Source: Vallitalea maricola (lineage in GTDB: Bacteria > Bacillota > Clostridia > Lachnospirales > Vallitaleaceae). From it: a DNA stretch of 64,000 bases. Location of the stretch: contig NZ_BTPU01000067.1 of NCBI RefSeq assembly GCF_036985595.1, positions 17,423-81,422 on the forward strand. The letters are read 5' to 3'. Positions 9,178 through 17,692 of the stretch are shown piece after piece. The notes beneath the pieces were generated by a model. It did no database searches, was not told where the DNA came from, and worked only from the letters and a program-made list of their open reading frames with translations. The translations under genes and the position numbers were made by a program. Within the stretch, counting starts at the first letter, position 1. Every line of letters starts with the position of its first letter.

Positions 9178-10683
9178 CTACCAAAATGAATCTACTAATA
9201 ATTCACTTAGTCTTATATATTCTTCATAACACCTTTTATATATTTTAACACACTCTCTATTAGGCCGATAAGTATTTTGGATAGTTACAGTTTTATCTAT
9301 AGCTTCTTGAAAGTCCTTATATATACCTACACCAACTCCAGCAAGAATTGCAGCTCCTAGCGTAGTCGCATGGTCTGAATAAGGTACCTGAATAGTACGG
9401 TTAGTTACATCTGCTTTGATTTGAGTCCATACACTGCTATTGGCACTTCCACCTACACTTGATAAAGTACCAGCCTCAACTCCTGCTTCCTTAGCAGTCT
9501 CCAAGTTATGGTTAAGAGCATATGCAACGCCCTCCATTGTACTTCTTATCATATGTGCTCTTGTTTTATCAAAAGACAATCCATAATAAACACCTTTTGC
9601 CTTACTATTCCATAGAGGAGATCTTTCCCCTTTCATATAAGGTAAAAAGATTATATCATCACTACCTGGTGGTATCTTCTCAGCTTCCTCACTCATTATA
9701 ACAAATGGACTACTACCTCTTTTATCAGCTTCTTCCTGCTCTACATGTCCAAATTCTCTATTAAACCAATTAAGAGTTCCCCCTCCACCTGTTGTACCAC
9801 CTTGCAACAACCACATATCAGGTACAACATGATATCCAAGAATCAATTTCTCATGTATTACAGGCTTACCTAACGCAATACTCATTCCACCTGCTTGACC
9901 ACCTTGTTCTTGAGTCTCTCCTTCATTAATTACACCAGCACCTAAAGTACAACAAGCAGCATCTAAACCACCAGCAACAACAGGTGTACCCACTTTTAAT
10001 CCCGTTACTTTGGCTACCTTTTCTGTAACACTACCAACAATATCATGACTATGCATTAATGGTGCCATCAAATCTAGAGATAACCCTAACTTATCAGCTA
10101 TCTCAAAATCCCACTCACCTTTGTTTATATCAAAAAAATGGAATCCATAACACTGAGAATAATCCTGTGAAATTTGATTAGTCAGCTTATATGCTATATA
10201 AGCATTACTCTGCAAAAATTTATAAGTCCTATTGAATACCTCAGGCATATTATCTCTTAACCATAACATCTTAGGAGTTATATAAGCCGAATCAACAGGA
10301 TTACCACTGATGCTAATCAACTTTTCTTCACCAACTGCATCCTTCATCCATTCAGCCTGCTCTTCAGCCCTTCTATCCAACCATATCATAGCTCTACTCA
10401 GTACATTACCTGACTTATCAATAGGAATACAAGCCCATGATGTCCCATCAATACCAATCCCTTTTATATCTTCCGGATTAATATTATCTCTACTTAACAT
10501 CTGGGAAATTCCCTCAGTAATTACCTGCCACCAATCCTCTGGATTTTGCTCCACAAAACCTTTACTAGGATAATAAGTCTCATAACTCTTAGTAATACTA
10601 GAAACTACTTTACCCATTACATCAAAAATAGTCATCTTACAACCCGATGTACCTTGGTCAATAGCTAATAGTAACTCTCCCAT
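9178..10683 (-). CDS. FGGY-family carbohydrate kinase (xylulokinase-like)
   Basis: 501 residues, normal for the family. N-terminal ATPase motif LAIDQGTSGCKM, the 'GIDGTSWACIPID' segment, and C-terminal FGGY-type regions 'GGSANSSVWTQIKADVTNRTIQVP' and 'ATTLGAAILAGVGVGIY'. It transfers phosphate from ATP to a sugar or polyol in the cytoplasm. Last gene of the sugar operon, overlapping the mutarotase stop by one base. Next to a GatD-like dehydrogenase, a PfkB kinase and a GatY-like aldolase, it may phosphorylate a hexitol or ketose to enter the tagatose phosphate route; this is inference, and D- or L-xylulose are alternatives. Confidence 0.85.
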   Translation of the reverse strand: MGELLLAIDQGTSGCKMTIFDVMGKVVSSITKSYETYYPSKGFVEQNPEDWWQVITEGISQMLSRDNINPEDIKGIGIDGTSWACIPIDKSGNVLSRAMIWLDRRAEEQAEWMKDAVGEEKLISISGNPVDSAYITPKMLWLRDNMPEVFNRTYKFLQSNAYIAYKLTNQISQDYSQCYGFHFFDINKGEWDFEIADKLGLSLDLMAPLMHSHDIVGSVTEKVAKVTGLKVGTPVVAGGLDAACCTLGAGVINEGETQEQGGQAGGMSIALGKPVIHEKLILGYHVVPDMWLLQGGTTGGGGTLNWFNREFGHVEQEEADKRGSSPFVIMSEEAEKIPPGSDDIIFLPYMKGERSPLWNSKAKGVYYGLSFDKTRAHMIRSTMEGVAYALNHNLETAKEAGVEAGTLSSVGGSANSSVWTQIKADVTNRTIQVPYSDHATTLGAAILAGVGVGIYKDFQEAIDKTVTIQNTYRPNRECVKIYKRCYEEYIRLSELLVDSFW

Positions 10684-11108
10684 TAAACAACAACACCTTT
10701 TTTAAGAATGATATTTGCATATAATGAAGTCTCCCCAGTAGCTACAACTGCATACGCCTTCTTAGCCCTTTCATAAAATGCAAATCTTTCCTCATAACAG
10801 ATTTTTTTGTCTCCCTCTTTTTCCTTGATTATAGCCTTATACGTATCCCATATCTCAGGAACATAAGTATCTCCCTTTACAACTTCCATCAATCCAACAG
10901 GTTCATCAGTATACACATCCAAAGGCATCAATTCTAAAACAGCCTCTAAAACTTCAGGTACACCATGCCCATCTAATCTAACTAATCTCTGAGCCATTGA
11001 AGCAGCAGGAAAGTTACCATCAGATATAATTATCTCATCCCCATGCCCCATCTCCATCAATATTTTCAACAACTCTGGTGATAAAATACTTGGAATCTTC
11101 TTCAACAT
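10683..11108 (-). CDS. RbsD/FucU-family sugar mutarotase
   Basis: About 141 residues. N-terminal 'ILSPELLKILMEMGHGDEIIISDGNFPA' is the RbsD/FucU signature with the catalytic-region His and Asp, and 'RLDGHGVPEVLEAVLELMPLD' resembles FucU. The family interconverts sugar anomers in the cytoplasm, supplying the right form to a kinase or reductase. The ATG at 11108 is nine bases after AGGAG and is preferred over the one at 11117. It overlaps the kinase start by one base, indicating translational coupling. Confidence 0.85.
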   Translation of the reverse strand: MLKKIPSILSPELLKILMEMGHGDEIIISDGNFPAASMAQRLVRLDGHGVPEVLEAVLELMPLDVYTDEPVGLMEVVKGDTYVPEIWDTYKAIIKEKEGDKKICYEERFAFYERAKKAYAVVATGETSLYANIILKKGVVV

Positions 11109-11211
11109 ACTAATCATCTCCTAAATTAATTTATATATTTATTATTTTATTACTTACCACATAATTTAACTGTAATCTTTTTATCTACCAAACATGAATA
11201 TCACGGGCAAA

Positions 11212-11283
11212 AGGGTAAATTGTAATAATCACGCAGACCGATCGCTTCTCAGAGTAAGGCAAGTGATTATTACAATTTACCCT
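11212..11283 (-). repeat. Long perfect inverted repeat inside the sugar operon
   Basis: GGGTAAATTGTAATAATCAC at 11212-11231 and its exact complement at 11264-11283, around a 32-base GC-richer loop. It lies in the 190-base gap between the PfkB gene and the mutarotase gene. It could be a terminator/attenuator or RNA-stability element that sets lower expression of the two distal genes, or an inserted small repeat. Confidence 0.6.
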
Positions 11284-11301
11284 GCCCCTCCTACCATAAA
11301 A

Positions 11302-12234
11302 TCAACCTATCTCAGCTACCTCTACCTGACTAAAATACAAATCCACCAATTCTTTCTCCACATAACCAGTCTGAGCAAATTGAGTATTAGCAGTTCCACA
11401 AGCCATGCCCATCCTAATCATATCTATCTGACTCGATTCTCTTTCTAACCCGATTGCACATCCAGCTATAAAAGAATCCCCTGAACCAACTGTATTTATA
11501 ACCCTGGCAGGTGGAATAGTAAACCTGTATATACCCTCATCAAGTCCAGCAATACACCCATCTTTTCCTAGACTGATTACAGGTACCTCAACACCCATTC
11601 TCTTAAAATACTTTATAGCCTTTACAAGTCCTTGTAATGTACTAACATCACCACTATGAACCTGCTTAATCTCATCAGTATTAGGTTTCACCATATAAGG
11701 TATAGCTTTTATACCCTCTATGAATGCTTTTGAACTTGTATCTAAAATAACTTTCTTATTATGCTTCTTAGCAATATCAATCAATACTTTATAAAAATCA
11801 GCAGATATTCCCTTTGGTAAACTCCCAGAAATAGTAACCACTTTTATATCATCCAACATATCTTCATATACCTTGATAAATTTATTAACTTCATATTCTG
11901 ATACAACTGGTCCTGCTTCCAATATCTCTGTACTAATCTGATTAACAGTATCAGATACGTTAACACATATTCTTGTTTCTCCACTTACCTTAATAAATCT
12001 ACTTTCTATACCTAGCTCTTTAACTTTATTATTAATAAAATCTCCATTAGAACCACCTAATAAACCTGTTGCAGCAACTTTTTCACCCATTGTTTTTGCA
12101 ACCTTGGCTACATTAAGCCCTTTACCACCTGCAGAGGCAACCGTCTTGATAGGACGATGTACCTCTCCAAGTTTATAATTATCTATTATATAGACTTTAT
12201 CAATAGCTGGATTCATAGTAATTGTAAGAATCAT
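11302..12234 (-). CDS. PfkB-family hexose phosphate kinase (1-phosphofructokinase / tagatose-6-phosphate kinase)
   Basis: 310 residues. Starts MILTITMNPAIDKVY as in FruK/LacC, with the PfkB signatures 'SAGGKGLNVAKVAKTMG' and 'NTVGSGDSFIAGCAIGLE', the latter holding the catalytic Asp of GSGDS. The reaction is ATP-dependent phosphorylation of fructose 1-phosphate or tagatose 6-phosphate. Between a GatY-like aldolase and a GatD-like dehydrogenase, tagatose 6-phosphate is the more coherent substrate. GAGGTG precedes the ATG; the aldolase gene ends 9 bases upstream. Confidence 0.88.
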   Translation of the reverse strand: MILTITMNPAIDKVYIIDNYKLGEVHRPIKTVASAGGKGLNVAKVAKTMGEKVAATGLLGGSNGDFINNKVKELGIESRFIKVSGETRICVNVSDTVNQISTEILEAGPVVSEYEVNKFIKVYEDMLDDIKVVTISGSLPKGISADFYKVLIDIAKKHNKKVILDTSSKAFIEGIKAIPYMVKPNTDEIKQVHSGDVSTLQGLVKAIKYFKRMGVEVPVISLGKDGCIAGLDEGIYRFTIPPARVINTVGSGDSFIAGCAIGLERESSQIDMIRMGMACGTANTQFAQTGYVEKELVDLYFSQVEVAEIG

Positions 12235-12243
12235 TATACACCT

Positions 12244-13107
12244 CTAGAATTCGTCAGCTAAGCCGCTTGATCCACAAAGCCTTATCTTTTTCTTGACTAC
12301 TTCTTTTACAGCTTCTCTAGCAGCTCCCATATAATTTCTTGGATCATTTTCCTCTTTATTTTTAGCGAATGTCCCTGCAATCGCTTCTGCCATAGGATTT
12401 TTTAATTCCGTTGCTATATTTATTTTTGCTATTCCACGTTTTATGGCCTCTTTGATACTATCATCTGGTACACCGGAAGCGCCGTGTAGAACAAGTGGTA
12501 CATCTACTATCGCTTCAATTGCAGACAACCTGTCAAAATCTAACTTAGGTTCTCCTTTGTACATACCGTGTGCAGTTCCTATAGCTATTGCTAATGTATC
12601 AATACCTGTATCTTCAACAAATTTCTTGGCTTCAGAAGGAATTGTCAAGGCAGCTTCATCACTGTTGACAAACATATCGTCTTCAACTCCACCTATCCTT
12701 CCAATCTCACCTTCAACTTGTATTCCTACAGCATGAGCCATATCTGTAACACGCTTAACCAATTTCACATTTTCTTCATATTCAAGATTAGCCCCATCAA
12801 TCATAACAGATGTATAGTTATTCTTAATACATTGTACAATAGTATTAAAAGATGGGCAATGGTCAACATGAAGTGCTACAGGAATATTATACATATCTGC
12901 TGCCTTTTTTACAATAACTCCAATGTATTCTATTCCAGCATGTTTTAGAGTTCCTGGTGTTGTCTGAATTATTACCGGAGCTCTCTCTTCACTAGCACCT
13001 TCAATAACTGCTTGAATAGTTTCTAGATTATGTATATTAAACGCCGCTATTGCTACCTTTTTCTCTTTTGCTTTCTTAATTAATTCTAGTGAGCTTACTA
13101 ATGGCAT
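12244..13107 (-). CDS. Class II aldolase, tagatose/fructose-bisphosphate type (GatY-like)
   Basis: 287 residues. Zinc-binding and catalytic motifs HVDHC, 'GTAHGMYKG' and 'VLHGASGVP' are all present, as is 'TTPGTLKHAG', a segment shared with tagatose-bisphosphate aldolases GatY/KbaY. It cleaves ketohexose bisphosphate to glyceraldehyde 3-phosphate and dihydroxyacetone phosphate. AAGGAGG precedes the ATG. Context with GatD-like and PfkB genes favours tagatose 1,6-bisphosphate, though fructose bisphosphate cannot be excluded. Confidence 0.9.
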   Translation of the reverse strand: MPLVSSLELIKKAKEKKVAIAAFNIHNLETIQAVIEGASEERAPVIIQTTPGTLKHAGIEYIGVIVKKAADMYNIPVALHVDHCPSFNTIVQCIKNNYTSVMIDGANLEYEENVKLVKRVTDMAHAVGIQVEGEIGRIGGVEDDMFVNSDEAALTIPSEAKKFVEDTGIDTLAIAIGTAHGMYKGEPKLDFDRLSAIEAIVDVPLVLHGASGVPDDSIKEAIKRGIAKINIATELKNPMAEAIAGTFAKNKEENDPRNYMGAAREAVKEVVKKKIRLCGSSGLADEF

Positions 13108-13122
13108 AGTTATACCTCCTTA

Positions 13123-14160
13123 TTAAAATTTCATCATCACTTTACCCGACACTCTTTTTGCCTCTATATCTATAAAAGCTTTTTTTGTATCATCAATATC
13201 AATAACCCTATCTATCAATTTTTCTACTTTTATCTGTCCTGTTCCAAGATAGTTTGCACCTAGAGTCCATTCTTTTCCTGGAAAAGGAGCTGAATATGAC
13301 ATCCAAGAACCTTTTACCGTCAATTCTTTTCTATTCATATATTCGAATTGTTTTGGCTGTATGACAAATTCCGTATGAGGTGTACCAATATACATAACAC
13401 TTCCTTTGTTACCAGCAATCTCCAAGCATAGTAATTCTGTAAAAGGCACTCCTGCTGTTTCAATAACCATCTGGAAACCTTTACCATTAGTGATTTTTTT
13501 AACTTGTTCAGCTATATCATCTGTTTTAGTATTGATTACATTATCCGCTCCCAATTCTAAGGCTATTTTTAATCTTTCGTCATCAATATCAAACACTGTA
13601 ATATCTTTTGCACCCATTATCTTGGCACATTGTAATGTCAATAGACCTATAGTTCCCATGCCTGTTATAGCTACAGTAGTCATAGGTTTGAAATCCATTA
13701 CCAACAGACCATGTAATACTACGGTTATAGGTTCAAGAAATGCACCTTGAACATAAGAAACTTGTTCTGGTAGTTTTACTATATTAACTTCCGGCGCTTT
13801 TACATATTCAGCCCAAGCTCCATATTCTCTTGAACCAATGAAACTATATTTTTTACATAATGCATGATTACCACTAAGACAATCCACACATGAATGACAA
13901 GGTTTCAGAGGTGCTACTGATACTTTGTCTCCAATATGTACATTCTTTACTTCTCTTCCAATTTCAACTACTTCACCTGAAAACTCATGTCCAAATACAT
14001 TGGGATAATAATGAGAAGCCGTTCCCAAGACTCTTGGTATATCTGAACCACATATTCCAGAAGCCTTTACTTTAATCAACACTTCATCATCTTCAATAAC
14101 AGGCTTTTCAATATTTTCTATTCTAATTTCATTTTGTGCGTATAATACAGCCGCTTTCAT
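13123..14160 (-). CDS. Zinc-dependent alcohol dehydrogenase, galactitol-1-phosphate 5-dehydrogenase-like
   Basis: About 345 residues. Catalytic zinc site 'ASGICGSDIPRVLG' and 'GHEFSGEV', structural zinc Cys cluster CHSCVDCLSGNHALC, and a Rossmann motif GMGTIGLL. The string 'GICGSDIPRVL..ASHYYPNVFGHEFSGEV' closely resembles GatD, which oxidises galactitol 1-phosphate to tagatose 6-phosphate with NAD. The ATG at 14160 follows GAGGAGGG; the frame extends upstream to 14178 without a better ribosome site. The product would feed directly into the PfkB kinase and aldolase next door. Sorbitol-type polyol dehydrogenase is the alternative. Confidence 0.85.
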   Translation of the reverse strand: MKAAVLYAQNEIRIENIEKPVIEDDEVLIKVKASGICGSDIPRVLGTASHYYPNVFGHEFSGEVVEIGREVKNVHIGDKVSVAPLKPCHSCVDCLSGNHALCKKYSFIGSREYGAWAEYVKAPEVNIVKLPEQVSYVQGAFLEPITVVLHGLLVMDFKPMTTVAITGMGTIGLLTLQCAKIMGAKDITVFDIDDERLKIALELGADNVINTKTDDIAEQVKKITNGKGFQMVIETAGVPFTELLCLEIAGNKGSVMYIGTPHTEFVIQPKQFEYMNRKELTVKGSWMSYSAPFPGKEWTLGANYLGTGQIKVEKLIDRVIDIDDTKKAFIDIEAKRVSGKVMMKF

Positions 14161-14177
14161 TGATATTACCCTCCTCA

Positions 14178-15221
14178 CTATTTAGCTATGATTCCATCTA
14201 AATCCCATAAGTCTTCCCATGATTGGTTATCTTTCCATAAAAAAACTTGACCTTTGATAAGACGACAGTTCTTATCAATCTTAGATATAGCTTCCATCTC
14301 TTCATCAGTTAAAGGGTTTTCTGTTACACATTTTATGTTGCTAAGATATTCATTTCTCTTTACTGAAAATGGAATAGGCACTTGCCCTCTTTGAACTGCC
14401 CATTTGATACATACGACTGCTGGATGTACCCCAAGTCTTTTTGCTGCTGCGAGAATAACTGGGTCTTCTATGTCTACTGTATCATTTTCTGTTTTATCTC
14501 TACCTGGACGAGTTGGAGAACCAATAGGACAAAAACCGATAGGCTGAATATTATTTTTTATGCAAAAATCAAATAGCTCCTGTTGTTGAAAATGAGGGTG
14601 TTGCTCCATTTCATTTACTGCTGGTTTTATCCTTGCATCCTTAAGTAACAATTCAAATTTTGCTTTTGTCATATTGGAAGTACCGATATTTCTTACTAAT
14701 CCCATGTCTACCAATCTTTCCATTTGTCTCCAAGTTTTCATAAACTCTTCATGGATATATGGATGAGCATTCTCACTTCTTGAATCAACTGAACAACCTG
14801 GAGCGTGGTAGTTAGGAAATGGCCAATGAATTAAATATAAATCCAAGTAATCAAGCTTTAGATCTTTTAATGTCTTTGCTACAGATATTAAAACGTCACC
14901 ATCTCCATGCATATCATTCCATACTTTGGAATTAATCCATAGGTCTTCCCTTTTCATTCCATTTTTCATAGCTATCTCTAGAGATTCACCAATTTCTTTT
15001 TCGTTTTCATATACAGAAGCACAATCAATGTGACGATAACCAACTGAGATTGCTCCCAAAACAGCATCTGATATCTGATTGGCAGTGAATCTGTCAGAAC
15101 CAAAAGTACCAAGCCCTACAGCAGGCATTTCATCCCCTGTATATAATATTTTCTTTGGTATAATATTAGGGTCTACTCCATCTGACGCAATTTGAAAATT
15201 TTTTCTTAGATTATTTTCCAT
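14178..15221 (-). CDS. Aldo/keto reductase
   Basis: 347 residues. AKR catalytic tetrad residues are visible: Asp and Tyr in 'HIDCASVYENEKEIG', Lys in 'INSKVW' and His in 'LIHWPFP'. The NADPH-binding region near 'IPFSVKRNEYLSNI' is present. Members reduce aldoses or aldehydes with NADPH. First gene of the operon, just downstream of a LacI-type operator. Reduction of an aldose such as galactose to its hexitol would connect it with the downstream kinase and dehydrogenase, but substrate is not shown by sequence. Confidence 0.88.
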   Translation of the reverse strand: MENNLRKNFQIASDGVDPNIIPKKILYTGDEMPAVGLGTFGSDRFTANQISDAVLGAISVGYRHIDCASVYENEKEIGESLEIAMKNGMKREDLWINSKVWNDMHGDGDVLISVAKTLKDLKLDYLDLYLIHWPFPNYHAPGCSVDSRSENAHPYIHEEFMKTWRQMERLVDMGLVRNIGTSNMTKAKFELLLKDARIKPAVNEMEQHPHFQQQELFDFCIKNNIQPIGFCPIGSPTRPGRDKTENDTVDIEDPVILAAAKRLGVHPAVVCIKWAVQRGQVPIPFSVKRNEYLSNIKCVTENPLTDEEMEAISKIDKNCRLIKGQVFLWKDNQSWEDLWDLDGIIAK

Positions 15222-15310
15222 TTTTCATTACTCTCCTTTATATTATTTATAGTTTAATAATTGTTGCTTTATTAATTGGCATATCGTTTAGTTTTATATT
15301 AAAATATTAA

Positions 15311-15326
15311 AGCTAAACGTTTAGCT
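15311..15326. promoter_or_regulatory. LacI-family operator upstream of the sugar operon
   Basis: AGCTAAACGTTTAGCT is a perfect 16-base palindrome, about 90 bases upstream of the AKR start. A related half site, AACTAAACG on the minus strand, lies near 15285. The core AAACGTTT is shared with the palindrome at the start of the LacI-type gene. Confidence 0.7.
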
Positions 15327-15363
15327 CTAGCATAAAGTAATATCAACCAAATATAGTTAAAAT

Positions 15364-16380
15364 CTATATATTGGTCGATACAGACTCTTTGATATGAACT
15401 TTTGTTTTTAATCTATAAGTTGAAGGAAAATCTGAATAATCGTCACTAAGTCTTTTGAGCATAAGATTGGCCGCTGTTTCTCCAATCTCCTTCATTGGTT
15501 GTTCCACAATAGATAGTGGTGGTCTTACTATCCTTGCCATTTGTATGTTGTCAAATCCGATCAAAGATAATTGATTTGGAATAGTAATATTCAAATCATT
15601 AATTGCCATTATTGCACCAATTGTCATTTCATAATTGGTTACTAATACTGCAGAAGGACGTTTATCCATATTCCAAAGATCAATAAGTGCTTTGTATCCA
15701 CTTACTACAGTATAATCTGCGTTTTTAATTAATTCTTCATCAATTTCAACGTTATAGTCTTCGTGGACTCTAATATATCCTTTTCTTCTTTCATCGGCAG
15801 TATAAGTGTTTTCTGGTCCGCATATTATACCTATCCTTTTATGTTTTCTCATAATTAGTTCTTCTACAGCTTGGTATGAGGCATTCAAATTATCTGCAAT
15901 GACTATATCGCAATCCAGCCCTCTTATCATTCTATCTAATAATATAACAGGAATCTTTTTATCTATCAGACTCTGTATATGCTTTTTTTCTCCACTATAA
16001 CTAACCATGATAATACCATCAACATGTTTATTTATAAGAAATTCAAGTTTGGTGTGCTCTAATTCTTTGTCTTCTTTGAAGTCACATATTATAGTACCAT
16101 AACCTTTTTCTTGTAGAATGCCTTCAATTATTGATACTATTGAGGTAAAAAATATGTTTTCCAAAGATGGTAACAACACCCCTATTGTCATCGTTTTATT
16201 GGTTTTCAATCCCCTAGCCATTTCATTTCTTTTATAATCTAAGGCTTCTATAGCTTCTTGGATTATTTTTTTGTTCTCATCTAGGACATTACCACCATTA
16301 ATGTATTTTGATATGGTTGCTATAGATAATCCAGTATATTTTGCTACATCTTTAATAGTTGAAATATTATACACCTCCAT
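15364..16380 (-). CDS. LacI-family transcriptional regulator of the sugar operon
   Basis: About 339 residues. N-terminal helix-turn-helix 'STIKDVAKYTGLSIATISKYINGGNVL' with the hinge, then a periplasmic-binding-protein-like sugar sensor (residues about 65-335; 'TIGVLLPSLENIFFTSIVSIIEG', 'PSAVLVTNYEMTIGAIMAINDL', 'SLIGFDNIQMARIVRPPLS'). It likely represses the sugar operon that begins 140 bases downstream, and itself. The start is uncertain: ATGs at 16398 and 16380 lack a ribosome site, and the first overlaps an operator. GGAGG at 16378-16374 would instead serve an ATT codon at 16365, just before STIKDV. Confidence 0.88.
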   Translation of the reverse strand: MEVYNISTIKDVAKYTGLSIATISKYINGGNVLDENKKIIQEAIEALDYKRNEMARGLKTNKTMTIGVLLPSLENIFFTSIVSIIEGILQEKGYGTIICDFKEDKELEHTKLEFLINKHVDGIIMVSYSGEKKHIQSLIDKKIPVILLDRMIRGLDCDIVIADNLNASYQAVEELIMRKHKRIGIICGPENTYTADERRKGYIRVHEDYNVEIDEELIKNADYTVVSGYKALIDLWNMDKRPSAVLVTNYEMTIGAIMAINDLNITIPNQLSLIGFDNIQMARIVRPPLSIVEQPMKEIGETAANLMLKRLSDDYSDFPSTYRLKTKVHIKESVSTNI

Positions 16381-16381
16381 C

Positions 16382-16395
16382 ACGAAACGTTTCGT
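16382..16395. promoter_or_regulatory. LacI-family operator at the regulator gene start
   Basis: ACGAAACGTTTCGT is a perfect 14-base palindrome with the same AAACGTTT core as the site at 15311. It overlaps the most upstream possible ATG of the regulator, suggesting autorepression and a translation start further downstream. Confidence 0.7.
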
Positions 16396-16688
16396 CATCT
16401 TAATTATATCATAGATTTTTTAATATACAAGTTTTTTTATAATATCACATTAGTTTTTTTGTTTTGCTTTATGTAATCACACTAATAATATTATGATAAT
16501 ATAAAAAAGTAAACTTATTTAATAAATTTATTACCCAAAATGAATTTTTATGAAAAAAGACTTTTCTTTTTAATATAATTTTAATATAATTTAATTGATT
16601 GCTAAAATTAATTACGTGATATTTTTATAAAATTATTCTTTTAATTAATAAACTAATATAATTACTTAATAATATAGGGAGTGATTTA

Positions 16689-17114
16689 ATGTTCAATCTT
16701 GATGATTGTGTTGCATTTATTACTAATAATGCTTCTAAACAAATGGAGAATTATTTTAATGAAAGGTTGACTCAATTAGGGAGTACCAGAGTTCAATGGA
16801 TTGCATTATATTATCTAGGGAAAAATAAATCTATTAGTCAAGTTGATCTTGCCAAAAAAATGAATATAAAAAGTTCTACCGTAGTAAGATTAATTGACAG
16901 AATGGAAAGAGACGGTTATGTAAAACGTGTAAAAGATTCTAACGATAGAAGAATAACCACTCTTGAATTAACTGATTCCGGACTTAACCTAAGAAAACAA
17001 TTACTTCCTGAAGGTGAAAAAGCTAGTAAAGTTTTTTCTAAGAACATTACAGATGAAGAACTTGAAGTTTTTGTGAATGTTTTAAAGAAAATGGTAGATA
17101 ATATTAATGAATAA
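16689..17114 (+). CDS. MarR-family transcriptional regulator
   Basis: 141 residues with the winged helix 'ISQVDLAKKMNIKSSTVVRLIDRMERDGYVKRVKDSNDRRITTLELTDSG', the MarR hallmark. The only Cys is at residue 7 in 'FNLDDCVAF', close to where peroxide-sensing OhrR proteins carry their reactive Cys (LDxxLCF), so redox sensing is plausible but unproven. GGGAG precedes the ATG. It is followed by an AhpD-like gene whose promoter is overlapped by inverted repeats that fit a MarR operator. Confidence 0.88.
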   Translation: MFNLDDCVAFITNNASKQMENYFNERLTQLGSTRVQWIALYYLGKNKSISQVDLAKKMNIKSSTVVRLIDRMERDGYVKRVKDSNDRRITTLELTDSGLNLRKQLLPEGEKASKVFSKNITDEELEVFVNVLKKMVDNINE

Positions 17115-17115
17115 T

Positions 17116-17192
17116 TTATTTTAGATATACTTTTCTAGGTATCTAAAGGATAACATCAATTATTTATTGATAGATGTTGATATCTAAAATAA
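17116..17192. promoter_or_regulatory. Inverted repeats, candidate MarR operators
   Basis: TTATTTTAGATAT at 17116-17128 is the exact complement of ATATCTAAAATAA at 17180-17192. In between, TTAGATATAC and GGTATCTAA (17121-17146) form a closer imperfect palindrome. The right arm overlaps the -35 and spacer of the promoter for the AhpD-like gene. Confidence 0.6.
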
Positions 17193-17205
17193 TATGTGCT
17201 ATACT
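17177..17205 (+). promoter_or_regulatory. Promoter of the AhpD-like gene
   Basis: TTGATA at 17177-17182 and TATACT at 17200-17205 with a 17-base spacer, 45 bases before the ATG. A candidate MarR operator arm covers 17180-17192. Confidence 0.65.
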
Positions 17206-17249
17206 AACTATTGCATATACAATTATTTTACTACTAGGAGGTAATATAG

Positions 17250-17603
17250 ATGTCAAAAGACCCAAGACAAATGTTAAACGACTTTATGTCAGGATTAGAG
17301 GATTTAGGTAAGACAAATGAAGCTCATATGGGTTCATTCATGAATTTATTAGGTACTGCTTATGAACCTGGTGCTCTAGATGTTAAAACAAAAGAATTGA
17401 TGAGCGTAGCAATCGGTGCTTATAACCGTTGTGAATATTGTATTGTATTCCATGTATACAAAGCTCTTGAAGCAGGTGCAACACGTGAGGAAATCTTAGA
17501 AGCAGCTATGGTAGCAGTAGCATTTGGCGGAGGACCTTCTATGGCATACACTGTAACATTATTAAAGAAATCTATTGATACTTTTGAAGGCGATTTCAAA
17601 TAA
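17250..17603 (+). CDS. Carboxymuconolactone decarboxylase family, AhpD-like CxxC protein
   Basis: 117 residues, all-helical. The motif 'NRCEYCIVFHVYKALEAGATREEI' carries CxxCxxxH, the catalytic arrangement of AhpD-type alkylhydroperoxidases. In AhpD the two Cys are re-reduced by a lipoylated protein and dihydrolipoamide dehydrogenase. AGGAGG precedes the ATG. A lipoyl-domain/Lpd fusion and a lipoate ligase follow directly, which supports a lipoyl-linked reductase or peroxidase role. A terminator at 17621 lies between it and the Lpd gene, so the latter may also have its own promoter. Confidence 0.85.
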   Translation: MSKDPRQMLNDFMSGLEDLGKTNEAHMGSFMNLLGTAYEPGALDVKTKELMSVAIGAYNRCEYCIVFHVYKALEAGATREEILEAAMVAVAFGGGPSMAYTVTLLKKSIDTFEGDFK

Positions 17604-17620
17604 ATTTAATATAAACAGCG

Positions 17621-17648
17621 GAGGCAGTTGATACTGCCTCTTATTTTT
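17621..17648 (+). terminator. Terminator after the AhpD-like gene
   Basis: GAGGCAGT pairs with ACTGCCTC around a four-base loop, followed by TTATTTTT. Probably partial termination, limiting read-through into the Lpd gene. Confidence 0.8.
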
Positions 17649-17692
17649 AAATACATTAGTTTTAATAACATTATATTTGCAAGGAGGATATC

